A DNA stretch of 5,037 nucleotides from a bacterium (GTDB lineage: Bacteria > UBA9089 > CG2-30-40-21), in assembly GCA_018814245.1 (NCBI GenBank), contig JAHIZN010000147.1, forward strand, positions 1 through 5,037, given 5' to 3'. Each line of letters begins with the position of its first letter. The first letter of the stretch is position 1. The position numbers and the translations under genes are program-made. Below the pieces are notes generated by a model. It made no database searches. It was not told the origin of the DNA and saw nothing but the letters and a program-made list of their open reading frames with translations. Below are positions 1 through 4,793 of this stretch, one piece after another.

Positions 1-83
1 TCACGAATAGCTGTAGCTGCAGGGCTTGTCCCTGCCATAATCATTCCTATGCCTGAATAGTTACGATTTATTTGTCTAATACC

Positions 84-102
84 CGACAGACTGTTATGGA
101 AT
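84..102 (+). repeat. 19-bp dispersed repeat, left copy
   Basis: The sequence CGACAGACTGTTATGGAAT here matches CGACAGGCTGTTACGGAAT at 4957-4975 in the same orientation, with 17 of 19 bases identical and both differences being transitions. The two copies sit in the two gene-free outer spacers of the window. This is most simply a dispersed intergenic repeat. The match was found by eye and the true repeat boundaries may be wider. Confidence 0.6.
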
Positions 103-241
103 AAGAATTCGGCACAGGAAGCATGCAGCATATTGCGATAATCTCATCGGCGAGCACCATATTCTCACTGGAATGAAGTCTACAAAAGAATTGTGAAAAA
201 TTATGAGGTATGAGGTCGTTGTTACACCAGAGGCGGAATAT

Positions 242-252
242 GGGTGCTACCC
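242..252. repeat. Possible extra copy of the GCT-loop palindrome
   Basis: GGGT-GCT-ACCC forms a 4-bp stem with the same GCT loop as the palindromes at 874-886, 1653-1665 and 4812-4824. The flanks AT and (C)AT almost extend the stem. It is short enough to be coincidence, so I list it only as a possible degenerate member of that family. Confidence 0.3.
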
Positions 253-304
253 CATTGTCCTTGTCCATGTACAGGGATTGTCCCTACGAAGGTTATGCGT
301 CAAA

Positions 305-1114
305 TTAAGGTTGACACGACAAGCATCCTTTACTTTGATGGTATGATATTTGCTGACCGCTGATAGCTGACGGCTGAACACTTACTAATTTACACCCTAC
401 ATGAATAGCTGCTACCCCACAAGAAAGATTATGCCAACCTACATCTTTAAGCCCAACGGATATCATTATATTTGCAAGATCTTGTGCAGACATAAACCCG
501 CTTATAGAATCCGATAGATATTGATACGGTATCCCTGTTTTAGAGATTAATCGCCCAATAAACGGAAGTATCCATTTGAGATATGGATAGTAAAAACACC
601 GAATAATCGGTGATGATGGTATAACCAATTCTAATGAGATTATCTTACCCTCAGGCTTTACCACCCTCTGCATCTCACTAAATGTTCGTTGAATGTTCTC
701 TACATTTCTCAGCCCAAAGGCAATAGTAGCACAATCAAAGGTATTATCAGCAAAGGGTATATCCTCAGCCAATCCATTAACAAATTCAACCTTGCCCTTA
801 TATCGGGGATTATCCAGCTTTTTTCTTGCCTTGGACAACATTTCATCACAAAAATCTATGCCTACGACTGTTAGAGGGGCTCCCTCACTGACTGTGTCAA
901 TATGCTTGACAAGCTCAATAGCCAGACTGCCTGTACCGGTACAAAGGTCAATGGCTATCTGATTAGATTTAAGATCCGCAATCTTAGCCACAGCTTTACG
1001 CCAGTATGCATCCTGTCCCATGCTGAGAATGGTATTTAGCAGCTCATACCTTTCAACAATAGAGGCAAATACCTTATGAACAAGATGTTGTTTTGGAGTT
1101 TTGAGAAGATTCAT
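305..1114 (-). CDS. ubiE: UbiE/MenG-type quinone C-methyltransferase
   Basis: This 269-residue protein is a class I SAM-dependent methyltransferase of the UbiE/MenG family, which C-methylates demethylmenaquinone and/or the ubiquinone precursor ring in the last steps of quinone synthesis. Visible landmarks are the family N-terminal signature around residues 23-39 (YELLNTILSMG...YWR), SAM motif I DLCTGTG (56-62), the acidic residue of motif II in GIDF (85-88), the family hallmark FGLRNV (133-138) and RVVKPEGKIISLE (150-162). The start ATG is preceded by GGAGGA at 6 nt and overlaps the upstream stop as ATGA. The usual family end is near residue 242 (AIHVGCK); the last 27 or so residues are repeat-derived. 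A loop at residues 75-82 carries an inserted-looking SEGAP. No other quinone genes are nearby, so menaquinone versus ubiquinone cannot be decided here. Confidence 0.93.
   Translation of the reverse strand: MNLLKTPKQHLVHKVFASIVERYELLNTILSMGQDAYWRKAVAKIADLKSNQIAIDLCTGTGSLAIELVKHIDTVSEGAPLTVVGIDFCDEMLSKARKKLDNPRYKGKVEFVNGLAEDIPFADNTFDCATIAFGLRNVENIQRTFSEMQRVVKPEGKIISLELVIPSSPIIRCFYYPYLKWILPFIGRLISKTGIPYQYLSDSISGFMSAQDLANIMISVGLKDVGWHNLSCGVAAIHVGCKLVSVQPSAISGQQISYHQSKGCLSCQP
352..379. repeat. Heptamer tandem array (GCTGAnn x4) inside the ubiE 3' end
   Basis: Four consecutive 7-nt units read GCTGACC, GCTGATA, GCTGACG and GCTGAAC. The array lies within the ubiE reading frame and, read on the minus strand, encodes most of the QPSAISGQQ part of the unusual C-terminal tail. 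A related CTGACTC array lies at 2575-2594. Heptanucleotide arrays resemble the short tandemly repeated repetitive (STRR) sequences known from cyanobacteria, though a family link is not implied. Confidence 0.7.
870..888. repeat. In-frame palindromic micro-element in ubiE
   Basis: The core 874-886 is GAGGG-GCT-CCCTC, a 5-bp stem with a GCT loop, identical in all 13 bases to the core at 1653-1665 in the neighbouring gene. On the coding (minus) strand it reads GAG GGA GCC CCT, giving residues E77-G78-A79-P80 of UbiE. The loop between SAM motifs I and II is about 4-5 residues longer here than I recall for E. coli UbiE or Bacillus MenG, which fits an in-frame insertion. Confidence 0.6.
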
Positions 1115-2451
1115 GATAATTCCTCCCCCCTCTTTTTTTCTTCATTTTTAATTTTTAATTCATAATTTTTAATTTCCTGAAATACCCTTGCCGTCCCGAA
1201 TTCACCATCATAACCAGCATCAAGCTGAACCCTGCCGCACCGCATTTGAGATATTGCCTCAGCCAAGAGAGGACTGTGTTTACGGCTTATATCCTCAAGT
1301 GATACATCCATTAGTATTTTTAGCTCTGGTCCAAGTGCAGCAAGGGTGTCATGGTATGCTTTTTGCACCCTTTTACTATTCACACCACAGTCATGAATCT
1401 CTGAAAGTATCTCTATCAAGGGAATCAGGCTATGGTACGGTTTAACACCCTGCGGCATTACATCAGGCTGTCTGTCAGCAAGGCTTTCCACCCTATTCAT
1501 TACCCCAATGGTTACAGGCTTATTACATACAGGACACAATCCATGATTTTCTCTGGTTGCCTTTGGGACAAGCATCATCTGACACTTGCGATGGCCGTCC
1601 ATGTGGTATTTTCCTTCTTCTGGAAAAAATTCAATGGTACCCTCAAGTGCCGGAGGGGCTCCCTCGCCATCCTTGGTTTGCAAGGCATTAAAAATGGCAT
1701 TATAAGAAAGATCTGTATTGAATATTGTTGCCTCTCTGCCAATCTTTTCCGGAGAATGGGCATCAGAATTGGAAACAAGGCTAAACCTATCAAGCATGGA
1801 AAGCCGCCAATTCATCTGCGGGTCAGAGGATAGCCCTGTTTCAAGGGCAAAGATATGACTGCTCAGGTCTTCAAAACACTCCTCAATAGAATCAAACCCT
1901 GATTTTGAACCAAGCACAGAAAACCATGGTGTCCAGATATGGGCAGGGATAAGAAACGCCTGAGGGTTTACATTTAAGATAATCTCCAGGAGGTTTCGGG
2001 AGCTAAGCCCAAGGATAGGCCTCCCATCAGCATTCAGATTACCGCCAATTCCCTCCAGAATTTTTCGAATATTAGCCACATCATCAATTTTTGGTGCAAA
2101 GATAAGGTTGTGAACCCTTCGTACTTTACCGCCCTGTTTATAGATACTGCTTATCTCAGATGAAAGGATAAATCTCACCTCACCGCGAGAAGGAGCCCCA
2201 CTGGCACATGATGTTGGTATTTGGGTGTCTATTGCCTGGCAATATTCTGATTTCAGCCTGAATAATCCATCCTCTGCAGGCTCAAGTTTATCCTTGATTT
2301 GAGAAAACCATAAAGGATGAGTAAAATCACCGGTTGCTACTACTTGAACCCCTTTTAGTTGTGCCCACTTGTATATATTCTCAAGGACAAAGCTTTTGCT
2401 TGTTGCTCTGGAAAGATATGAATGAAGATGAAGATCAGCAATTATTCTCAT
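1111..2451 (-). CDS. Endonuclease Q family protein (PHP-domain DNA repair nuclease)
   Basis: This 446-residue protein matches endonuclease Q, a nuclease known from Thermococcales, some methanogens and some bacteria that nicks DNA 5' of deaminated bases (uracil, hypoxanthine, xanthine) and abasic sites; it is often misannotated as a UvrD helicase. PHP metal motifs are visible: DLHLHS (6-11), GDF (41-43), E99, RVHNL with H114, PAHIWTPWF with H171, and SNSDAHS (227-233). GTIEFFPEEGKYH..GHRKC (271-290) followed by CPVC (306-309) and NRVESLADR is the family zinc-binding region. The start at 2451 fits because family members begin M-x-I-I-A-D-L-H; AGGTGA lies 11 nt upstream, whereas the GTG at 2466 lacks a ribosome site. 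The family core ends at GYDGEFGTARVF (413-424); the last ~22 residues come from an A/T-rich repeat. Two GAP insertions lie at 83-88 and 263-268. Confidence 0.92.
   Translation of the reverse strand: MRIIADLHLHSYLSRATSKSFVLENIYKWAQLKGVQVVATGDFTHPLWFSQIKDKLEPAEDGLFRLKSEYCQAIDTQIPTSCASGAPSRGEVRFILSSEISSIYKQGGKVRRVHNLIFAPKIDDVANIRKILEGIGGNLNADGRPILGLSSRNLLEIILNVNPQAFLIPAHIWTPWFSVLGSKSGFDSIEECFEDLSSHIFALETGLSSDPQMNWRLSMLDRFSLVSNSDAHSPEKIGREATIFNTDLSYNAIFNALQTKDGEGAPPALEGTIEFFPEEGKYHMDGHRKCQMMLVPKATRENHGLCPVCNKPVTIGVMNRVESLADRQPDVMPQGVKPYHSLIPLIEILSEIHDCGVNSKRVQKAYHDTLAALGPELKILMDVSLEDISRKHSPLLAEAISQMRCGRVQLDAGYDGEFGTARVFQEIKNYELKIKNEEKKRGEELS
1121..1126 (-). promoter_or_regulatory. ubiE ribosome binding site inside the upstream gene
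   Basis: Read on the minus strand, GGAGGA precedes the ubiE ATG by 6 nt (ATTATC) and lies within the last codons of the endonuclease Q gene (the GEEL part of its tail). With the ATGA stop/start overlap it supports translational coupling and confirms the ubiE start. Confidence 0.85.
1142..1178 (-). repeat. A/T-rich repeat encoding the endonuclease Q C-terminus
   Basis: Read on the minus strand, this 37-nt stretch matches plus-strand 4578-4614 at 35 of 37 positions, with the first 23 bases identical. Here it is translated as the QEIKNYELKIKNEE part of the endonuclease Q tail; downstream of ilvD the same sequence is untranslated and begins 6 nt after the stop codon. A third, partial copy (15 nt) is at 4624-4638. 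Confidence 0.8.
1645..1667. repeat. In-frame palindromic micro-element in the endonuclease Q gene, copy 2
   Basis: The core 1653-1665 is GAGGGGCTCCCTC, identical to the ubiE copy. On the coding strand it gives E263-G264-A265-P266, within KDGEGAPPALEGTIEFF. As I recall the family, the segment before GTIEFFPEEG is shorter, so a few residues here look inserted. Its outer bases (GCGAG at one end, GGCAC at the other) also match the copy at 2185-2209. Confidence 0.6.
2185..2209. repeat. In-frame palindromic micro-element in the endonuclease Q gene, copy 1 (inverted)
   Basis: Read on the plus strand, this matches the minus-strand reading of 1645-1667 closely: GCGAG, then GGAGCCCC, then GGCAC at the same spacing apart from a 2-nt difference (AA after GCGAG), with about 20 of 23 aligned bases equal. 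It therefore sits in the opposite orientation to the other two genic copies, yet still encodes Gly-Ala-Pro (G85-A86-P87) because the core is nearly palindromic. It lies in the segment SCASGAPSRGEVRF between PHP motifs. Confidence 0.5.
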
Positions 2452-2462
2452 GATGTAATTAT

Positions 2463-2468
2463 TCACCT
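2463..2468 (-). promoter_or_regulatory. Probable ribosome binding site of the endonuclease Q gene
   Basis: AGGTGA on the minus strand lies 11 nt upstream of the ATG at 2451. The spacing is a little long but it is the only purine-rich site. It overlaps the alternative GTG start at 2466, which argues against that start. Confidence 0.5.
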
Positions 2469-2470
2469 AT

Positions 2471-2496
2471 TGTAGGGGCAACCCCCTGTGGTTGCC
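2471..2496. repeat. 26-bp repeat with hairpin, upstream copy
   Basis: All 26 bases (beginning TGTAGGGGCAACC and ending GGTTGCC) are identical to 4669-4694. It contains a perfect hairpin: GGCAACC at 2477-2483, a 6-nt loop, GGTTGCC at 2490-2496. Here it lies in the 5' leader of the endonuclease Q operon, just upstream of the ribosome site, with no T-run on the minus strand (CCTACAAT follows), so it is not an obvious terminator in this position. Confidence 0.9.
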
Positions 2497-2535
2497 AAAT
2501 ATGTATTGGCAGACCTCTGTACCTGTTCTTCTTCG

Positions 2536-2549
2536 GGGGACAACTCCCC
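2536..2549. repeat. Small hairpin GGGGA-CAAC-TCCCC
   Basis: A 5-bp stem with a CAAC loop lies in the endonuclease Q leader. Its wording (GGGGACAACTCCCCTACC) resembles the GGGGCAACCCCCT repeat at 2471-2496 and may be a diverged relative. No function is evident. Confidence 0.4.
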
Positions 2550-2574
2550 TACCCTGCCATATAGTTCATGCAGT

Positions 2575-2594
2575 CTGACTCCTGACTCCTGAAC
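2575..2594. repeat. Short heptamer array (CTGACTC)
   Basis: Two exact CTGACTC units (2575-2581, 2582-2588) are followed by a partial CTGAAC. The CTGA core and 7-nt period match the array at 352-379. It lies immediately downstream of the predicted minus-strand transcription start. Confidence 0.55.
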
Positions 2595-2604
2595 TATTCT
2601 AAAT

Positions 2605-2633
2605 AATCTAACATAGTTTTGTTATTCTGTCAA
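2605..2633 (-). promoter_or_regulatory. Predicted sigma70 promoter of the endonuclease Q-ubiE operon
   Basis: On the minus strand, TTGACA (2633-2628) is followed after exactly 17 nt by TAGATT (2610-2605), with an extended -10 TG at 2613-2612. The start would be near 2598, giving a leader of about 147 nt before the ATG at 2451. A perfect -35 box and ideal spacing make this a strong prediction, though unproven. Confidence 0.65.
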
Positions 2634-2666
2634 GCAGTATTTTCTCTGTTATCAGCCAAAAACCTC

Positions 2667-2695
2667 TTGACAACATTGGTTTGATATGCTATATT
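2667..2695 (+). promoter_or_regulatory. Predicted sigma70 promoter of ilvD
   Basis: TTGACA (2667-2672) is followed after exactly 17 nt by TATATT (2690-2695), with an extended -10 TG at 2687-2688. The start would be near 2702, so ilvD would have a leader of about 212 nt holding the nested inverted repeat. It is back-to-back with the minus-strand promoter; the two -35 boxes are 33 bp apart. Confidence 0.7.
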
Positions 2696-2733
2696 AATCA
2701 AAAGTCGTAACAGTTCCTAACCACAGAGACGAG

Positions 2734-2861
2734 AGAGACGCAGAGTATGGAAATTAATCAAATAACAGAAATCAGAACACAGAACACAGAAAGCCACAGA
2801 GGAAAAATCTGTAGTAATGTCTCCTCTGTGCTCTGTAATCTGATTTATTCTCTGCGTCTCT
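2734..2861. repeat. Nested imperfect inverted repeat in the ilvD leader
   Basis: The outer arms AGAGACGCAGAG (2734-2745) and CTCTGCGTCTCT (2850-2861) are perfectly complementary over 12 bp. Inside, AAATCAG (2768-2774) faces CTGATTT (2839-2845), and CACAGAGGA (2795-2803) pairs with TCCTCTGTG (2822-2830) around an 18-nt loop. The wording (CAGAGACGCAGAG, CACAGAGGA) looks like a dispersed intergenic repeat rather than a gene-specific riboswitch. A 60-codon frame from 2747 is just translation of this element. Confidence 0.75.
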
Positions 2862-2897
2862 GCGGTGAACTATTACCAGAAGTCAAGTGTTTTGGGC

Positions 2898-2904
2898 AAG
2901 GAGG
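2898..2904 (+). promoter_or_regulatory. ilvD ribosome binding site
   Basis: AAGGAGG lies 9 nt upstream of the ATG at 2914. It decides the start: the in-frame GTG at 2887 lies upstream of this site and would translate through it. Confidence 0.9.
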
Positions 2905-2913
2905 CATAATTAT

Positions 2914-4572
2914 ATGCGTAGTGATGTGATGAAAAAGGGGCTTAAGGCTGCTCCTCACCGCTGTCTGTTTAAGGCAATGGGTTATACAACTGAAGAAATT
3001 AACAGACCATTGATTGGTATTGCAAATTCAGCCAACCAGATAGTACCGGGTCATATTCATCTTGATAAAATAGCAGAGGCTGTTGCAGCTGGGATAAGGA
3101 TGGCTGGGGGGACACCGATAGAGTTTTCTACCATTGGTGTTTGCGATGGGATTGCTATGAATCATGATGGCATGAAGTATTCATTGGTCAGCCGTGAGAT
3201 AATTGCTGATTCTGTTGAAATAATGGCTAAGGCTCATCCCTTTGATGCCATGGTGTTTGTTCCTAATTGCGACAAGATAGTGCCTGGCATGATGATGGCT
3301 GCTGTAAGGCTTAATGTCCCTTCTATCTTTATTAGCGGCGGACCAATGCTGGCTGGAAGGCTTGATGGTCATCCAGTTCAACTTATCTCTGTGTTTGAAG
3401 GCATAGGAAGGGTTTTAACCAATAAAATGCAGGAATCAGAGTTGACTGCATTAGAGGATGCTGCCTGTCCTGGATGTGGTTCATGTGCAGGTATGTTTAC
3501 CGCAAACTCAATGAATTGTCTGACAGAGGCACTAGGCATGGGACTTGCTGGTAATGGGACAATCCCTGCTGTTGAGGCAGCAAGGATACGATTGGCAAAA
3601 GAGGCTGGAAAAAAAATAATGGAATTGTTACAGAATAATATCCGTCCAAGGGATATTATTACTGAAAAATCCTTGTCCAATGCCATTACTGTAGATATGG
3701 CTCTTGGGTGTTCAACCAATACAGTGCTGCACCTTACAGCCATTGCTCATGAGGCAAGGATTAGCCTTGATCTAAATAAATTTGATGAGATAAGCAGAAA
3801 AACACCGCATCTTTGTGATATGTGTCCTGCTGGTCCACACTTTCTTCAGGATCTGAATGAGGCTGGCGGAATTCCATCTGTAATGGCTGAATTAACTAAA
3901 TTAGGATTATTAAACCTTGAAGCAATGACATGTACAGGTTATAGTGTAGGTGAAAACCTGAGAGGCAAAAAGACACTACGGGCTGATGTTATCCGCACAA
4001 TTGATAACCCCTATCATCCTGTAGGCGGGATTGCTATCATGAAGGGCAACCTTGCCCCTGATGGGTGTGTGGTTAAACAATCTGCTGTTCTGCCGGAGAT
4101 GATGGTATTTTCCGGAACAGCAAAGGTGTTTGGTTCAGAGGAAGAGGCAACGGATGCCATCATTACCCATCAGATAAAAAAGGGTGATGTTGTGGTTATC
4201 CGCTATGAGGGTCCAAAGGGCGGACCCGGCATGAGAGAGATGCTTACCCCTACCTCAGCCATTGTTGGCATGGAGCTTGACAGCCATGTAGCATTGATTA
4301 CAGATGGCAGGTTTTCAGGCGGGACAAGGGGGGCAGCCATTGGCCATATCTCGCCAGAGGCAGCCGAGGGTGGTCCAATTGCCTTAATCCAAAACGGTGA
4401 TACTATAAATATTAATATCCCTAATCGAACACTTGACTTAGAGGTTTCTTCAGAGGAACTATTTGAAAGAAGAAAACAATGGAAACAGCCAAAACCAAAG
4501 GTAACTACGGGTGTGCTGGCAAGATATGCGGCACAGGTTACATCCGGAAGTATGGGGGCGGTGCTGAGGTAG
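2914..4572 (+). CDS. ilvD: Dihydroxy-acid dehydratase
   Basis: This 552-residue enzyme, of normal family length, dehydrates 2,3-dihydroxy-isovalerate and -methylvalerate to the keto acids that precede valine, leucine and isoleucine; it acts in the cytoplasm with an Fe-S cluster and Mg2+. The N-terminus MRSDVMKKGLKAAPHR is typical of IlvD. Visible landmarks are PGHIHL (45-50), CDGIAMNHDGMKYSL (77-91), PNCDKIVPGM (117-126; C119, D120, K121 metal/cluster region), GCGSCAGMFTANSMN (187-201; C191 cluster ligand), CSTNT (266-270), YEGPKGGPGM (431-440) and DGRFSGGT (464-471; S468 the likely catalytic serine). Residue 40 is Ala, where [2Fe-2S] members have a third cluster Cys (NTCN) and E. coli has Phe. 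Edd and sugar-acid dehydratases are related, but the overall motifs favour IlvD. It is transcribed alone, with no ilvBNC neighbours. Confidence 0.96.
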   Translation: MRSDVMKKGLKAAPHRCLFKAMGYTTEEINRPLIGIANSANQIVPGHIHLDKIAEAVAAGIRMAGGTPIEFSTIGVCDGIAMNHDGMKYSLVSREIIADSVEIMAKAHPFDAMVFVPNCDKIVPGMMMAAVRLNVPSIFISGGPMLAGRLDGHPVQLISVFEGIGRVLTNKMQESELTALEDAACPGCGSCAGMFTANSMNCLTEALGMGLAGNGTIPAVEAARIRLAKEAGKKIMELLQNNIRPRDIITEKSLSNAITVDMALGCSTNTVLHLTAIAHEARISLDLNKFDEISRKTPHLCDMCPAGPHFLQDLNEAGGIPSVMAELTKLGLLNLEAMTCTGYSVGENLRGKKTLRADVIRTIDNPYHPVGGIAIMKGNLAPDGCVVKQSAVLPEMMVFSGTAKVFGSEEEATDAIITHQIKKGDVVVIRYEGPKGGPGMREMLTPTSAIVGMELDSHVALITDGRFSGGTRGAAIGHISPEAAEGGPIALIQNGDTININIPNRTLDLEVSSEELFERRKQWKQPKPKVTTGVLARYAAQVTSGSMGAVLR

Positions 4573-4577
4573 GATTA

Positions 4578-4614
4578 AGGAAATTAAAAATTATGAATTA
4601 TGAATTAAAAATGA
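4578..4614 (+). repeat. A/T-rich repeat after ilvD
   Basis: This 37-nt copy begins 6 nt after the ilvD stop and matches the minus strand of 1178-1142 at 35 of 37 bases. A 15-nt partial copy (AGGAAATTAAAAATT) follows at 4624-4638. Inside it, AATTATG-type units are repeated (ATTATGAATTATGAATTA). Confidence 0.8.
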
Positions 4615-4638
4615 GAGAAGGAAAGGAAATTAAAAATT

Positions 4639-4657
4639 GAGGCAGCACCTCTAACAC
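4639..4657. repeat. Intergenic copy of the palindromic micro-element
   Basis: GAGGCAGCACCTCTAACAC matches the coding-strand sequence in ubiE (GAGGGAGCCCCTCTAACAG) at 16 of 19 bases, including the CTCTAACA beyond the palindrome. This extended match is the best evidence that the ubiE copy belongs to a dispersed family and is not just a chance palindrome. Confidence 0.6.
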
Positions 4658-4674
4658 AGGAAGGCGGCTGTAGG

Positions 4675-4698
4675 GGCAACCCCCTGTGGTTGCCTTTT
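4675..4698 (+). terminator. Probable rho-independent terminator of ilvD
   Basis: GGCAACC (4675-4681), a 6-nt loop, and GGTTGCC (4688-4694) form a perfect 7-bp stem followed directly by TTTTCGTTT. It lies about 100 nt after the ilvD stop. The stem is part of the 26-bp repeat 4669-4694, identical to 2471-2496, so a dispersed repeat appears to supply the terminator. Confidence 0.6.
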
Positions 4699-4793
4699 CG
4701 TTTGCAACATCACTCAGGCTTGTTAGCCAGCAGCTATTGCAACGAGAAGGGAAAGAACCACAAAGGAGTAATTGCTCAATAATCGGTGGAAAT

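Larger units (their letters stand above)
1..304. other. Gene-free spacer downstream of ubiE
   Basis: I see no convincing gene here. A 66-codon minus-strand reading frame (68-268) has no recognisable family, no ribosome binding site and runs through repeat-like sequence. The stretch holds a hairpin at 19-35 (GCAGGG, 5-nt loop, CCCTGC), a repeat half at 84-102, a GGGT-GCT-ACCC palindrome at 242-252 and a weak hairpin at 273-285 (AGGGA-TTG-TCCCT). None is followed by a T-run on the minus strand, so no clear terminator for the ubiE operon is visible. Confidence 0.7.

Noticed and set aside
68..268. 66-codon minus-strand reading frame downstream of ubiE
   Set aside because: It has no ribosome site and no recognisable motif, and it passes through repeat and palindrome sequence; best read as spacer.
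273..285. AGGGA-TTG-TCCCT hairpin as the terminator of the ubiE operon
   Set aside because: The stem is only 5 bp and no T-run follows on the minus strand.
311..347. TTGACA at 311-316 with TATGAT at 342-347 as a plus-strand promoter
   Set aside because: The spacing of 25 nt is far too long, the hexamer at 17 nt is poor (TTTGAT), and no plus-strand gene follows.
2452..2466. GTG start giving a 451-residue endonuclease Q
   Set aside because: The family begins at M-x-I-I-A-D-L-H, and the only ribosome-site-like sequence overlaps this GTG and serves the ATG at 2451.
2887..2913. GTG start giving a 561-residue IlvD
   Set aside because: The ATG at 2914 has AAGGAGG at 9 nt and gives the usual N-terminus MRSD; the longer version would translate its own ribosome site.
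2747..2929. 60-codon frame in the ilvD leader as a possible leader peptide
   Set aside because: It is translation of the nested inverted repeat, has no ribosome site, no run of Ile/Val/Leu codons and no attenuator T-run, and it overlaps the real ilvD start.
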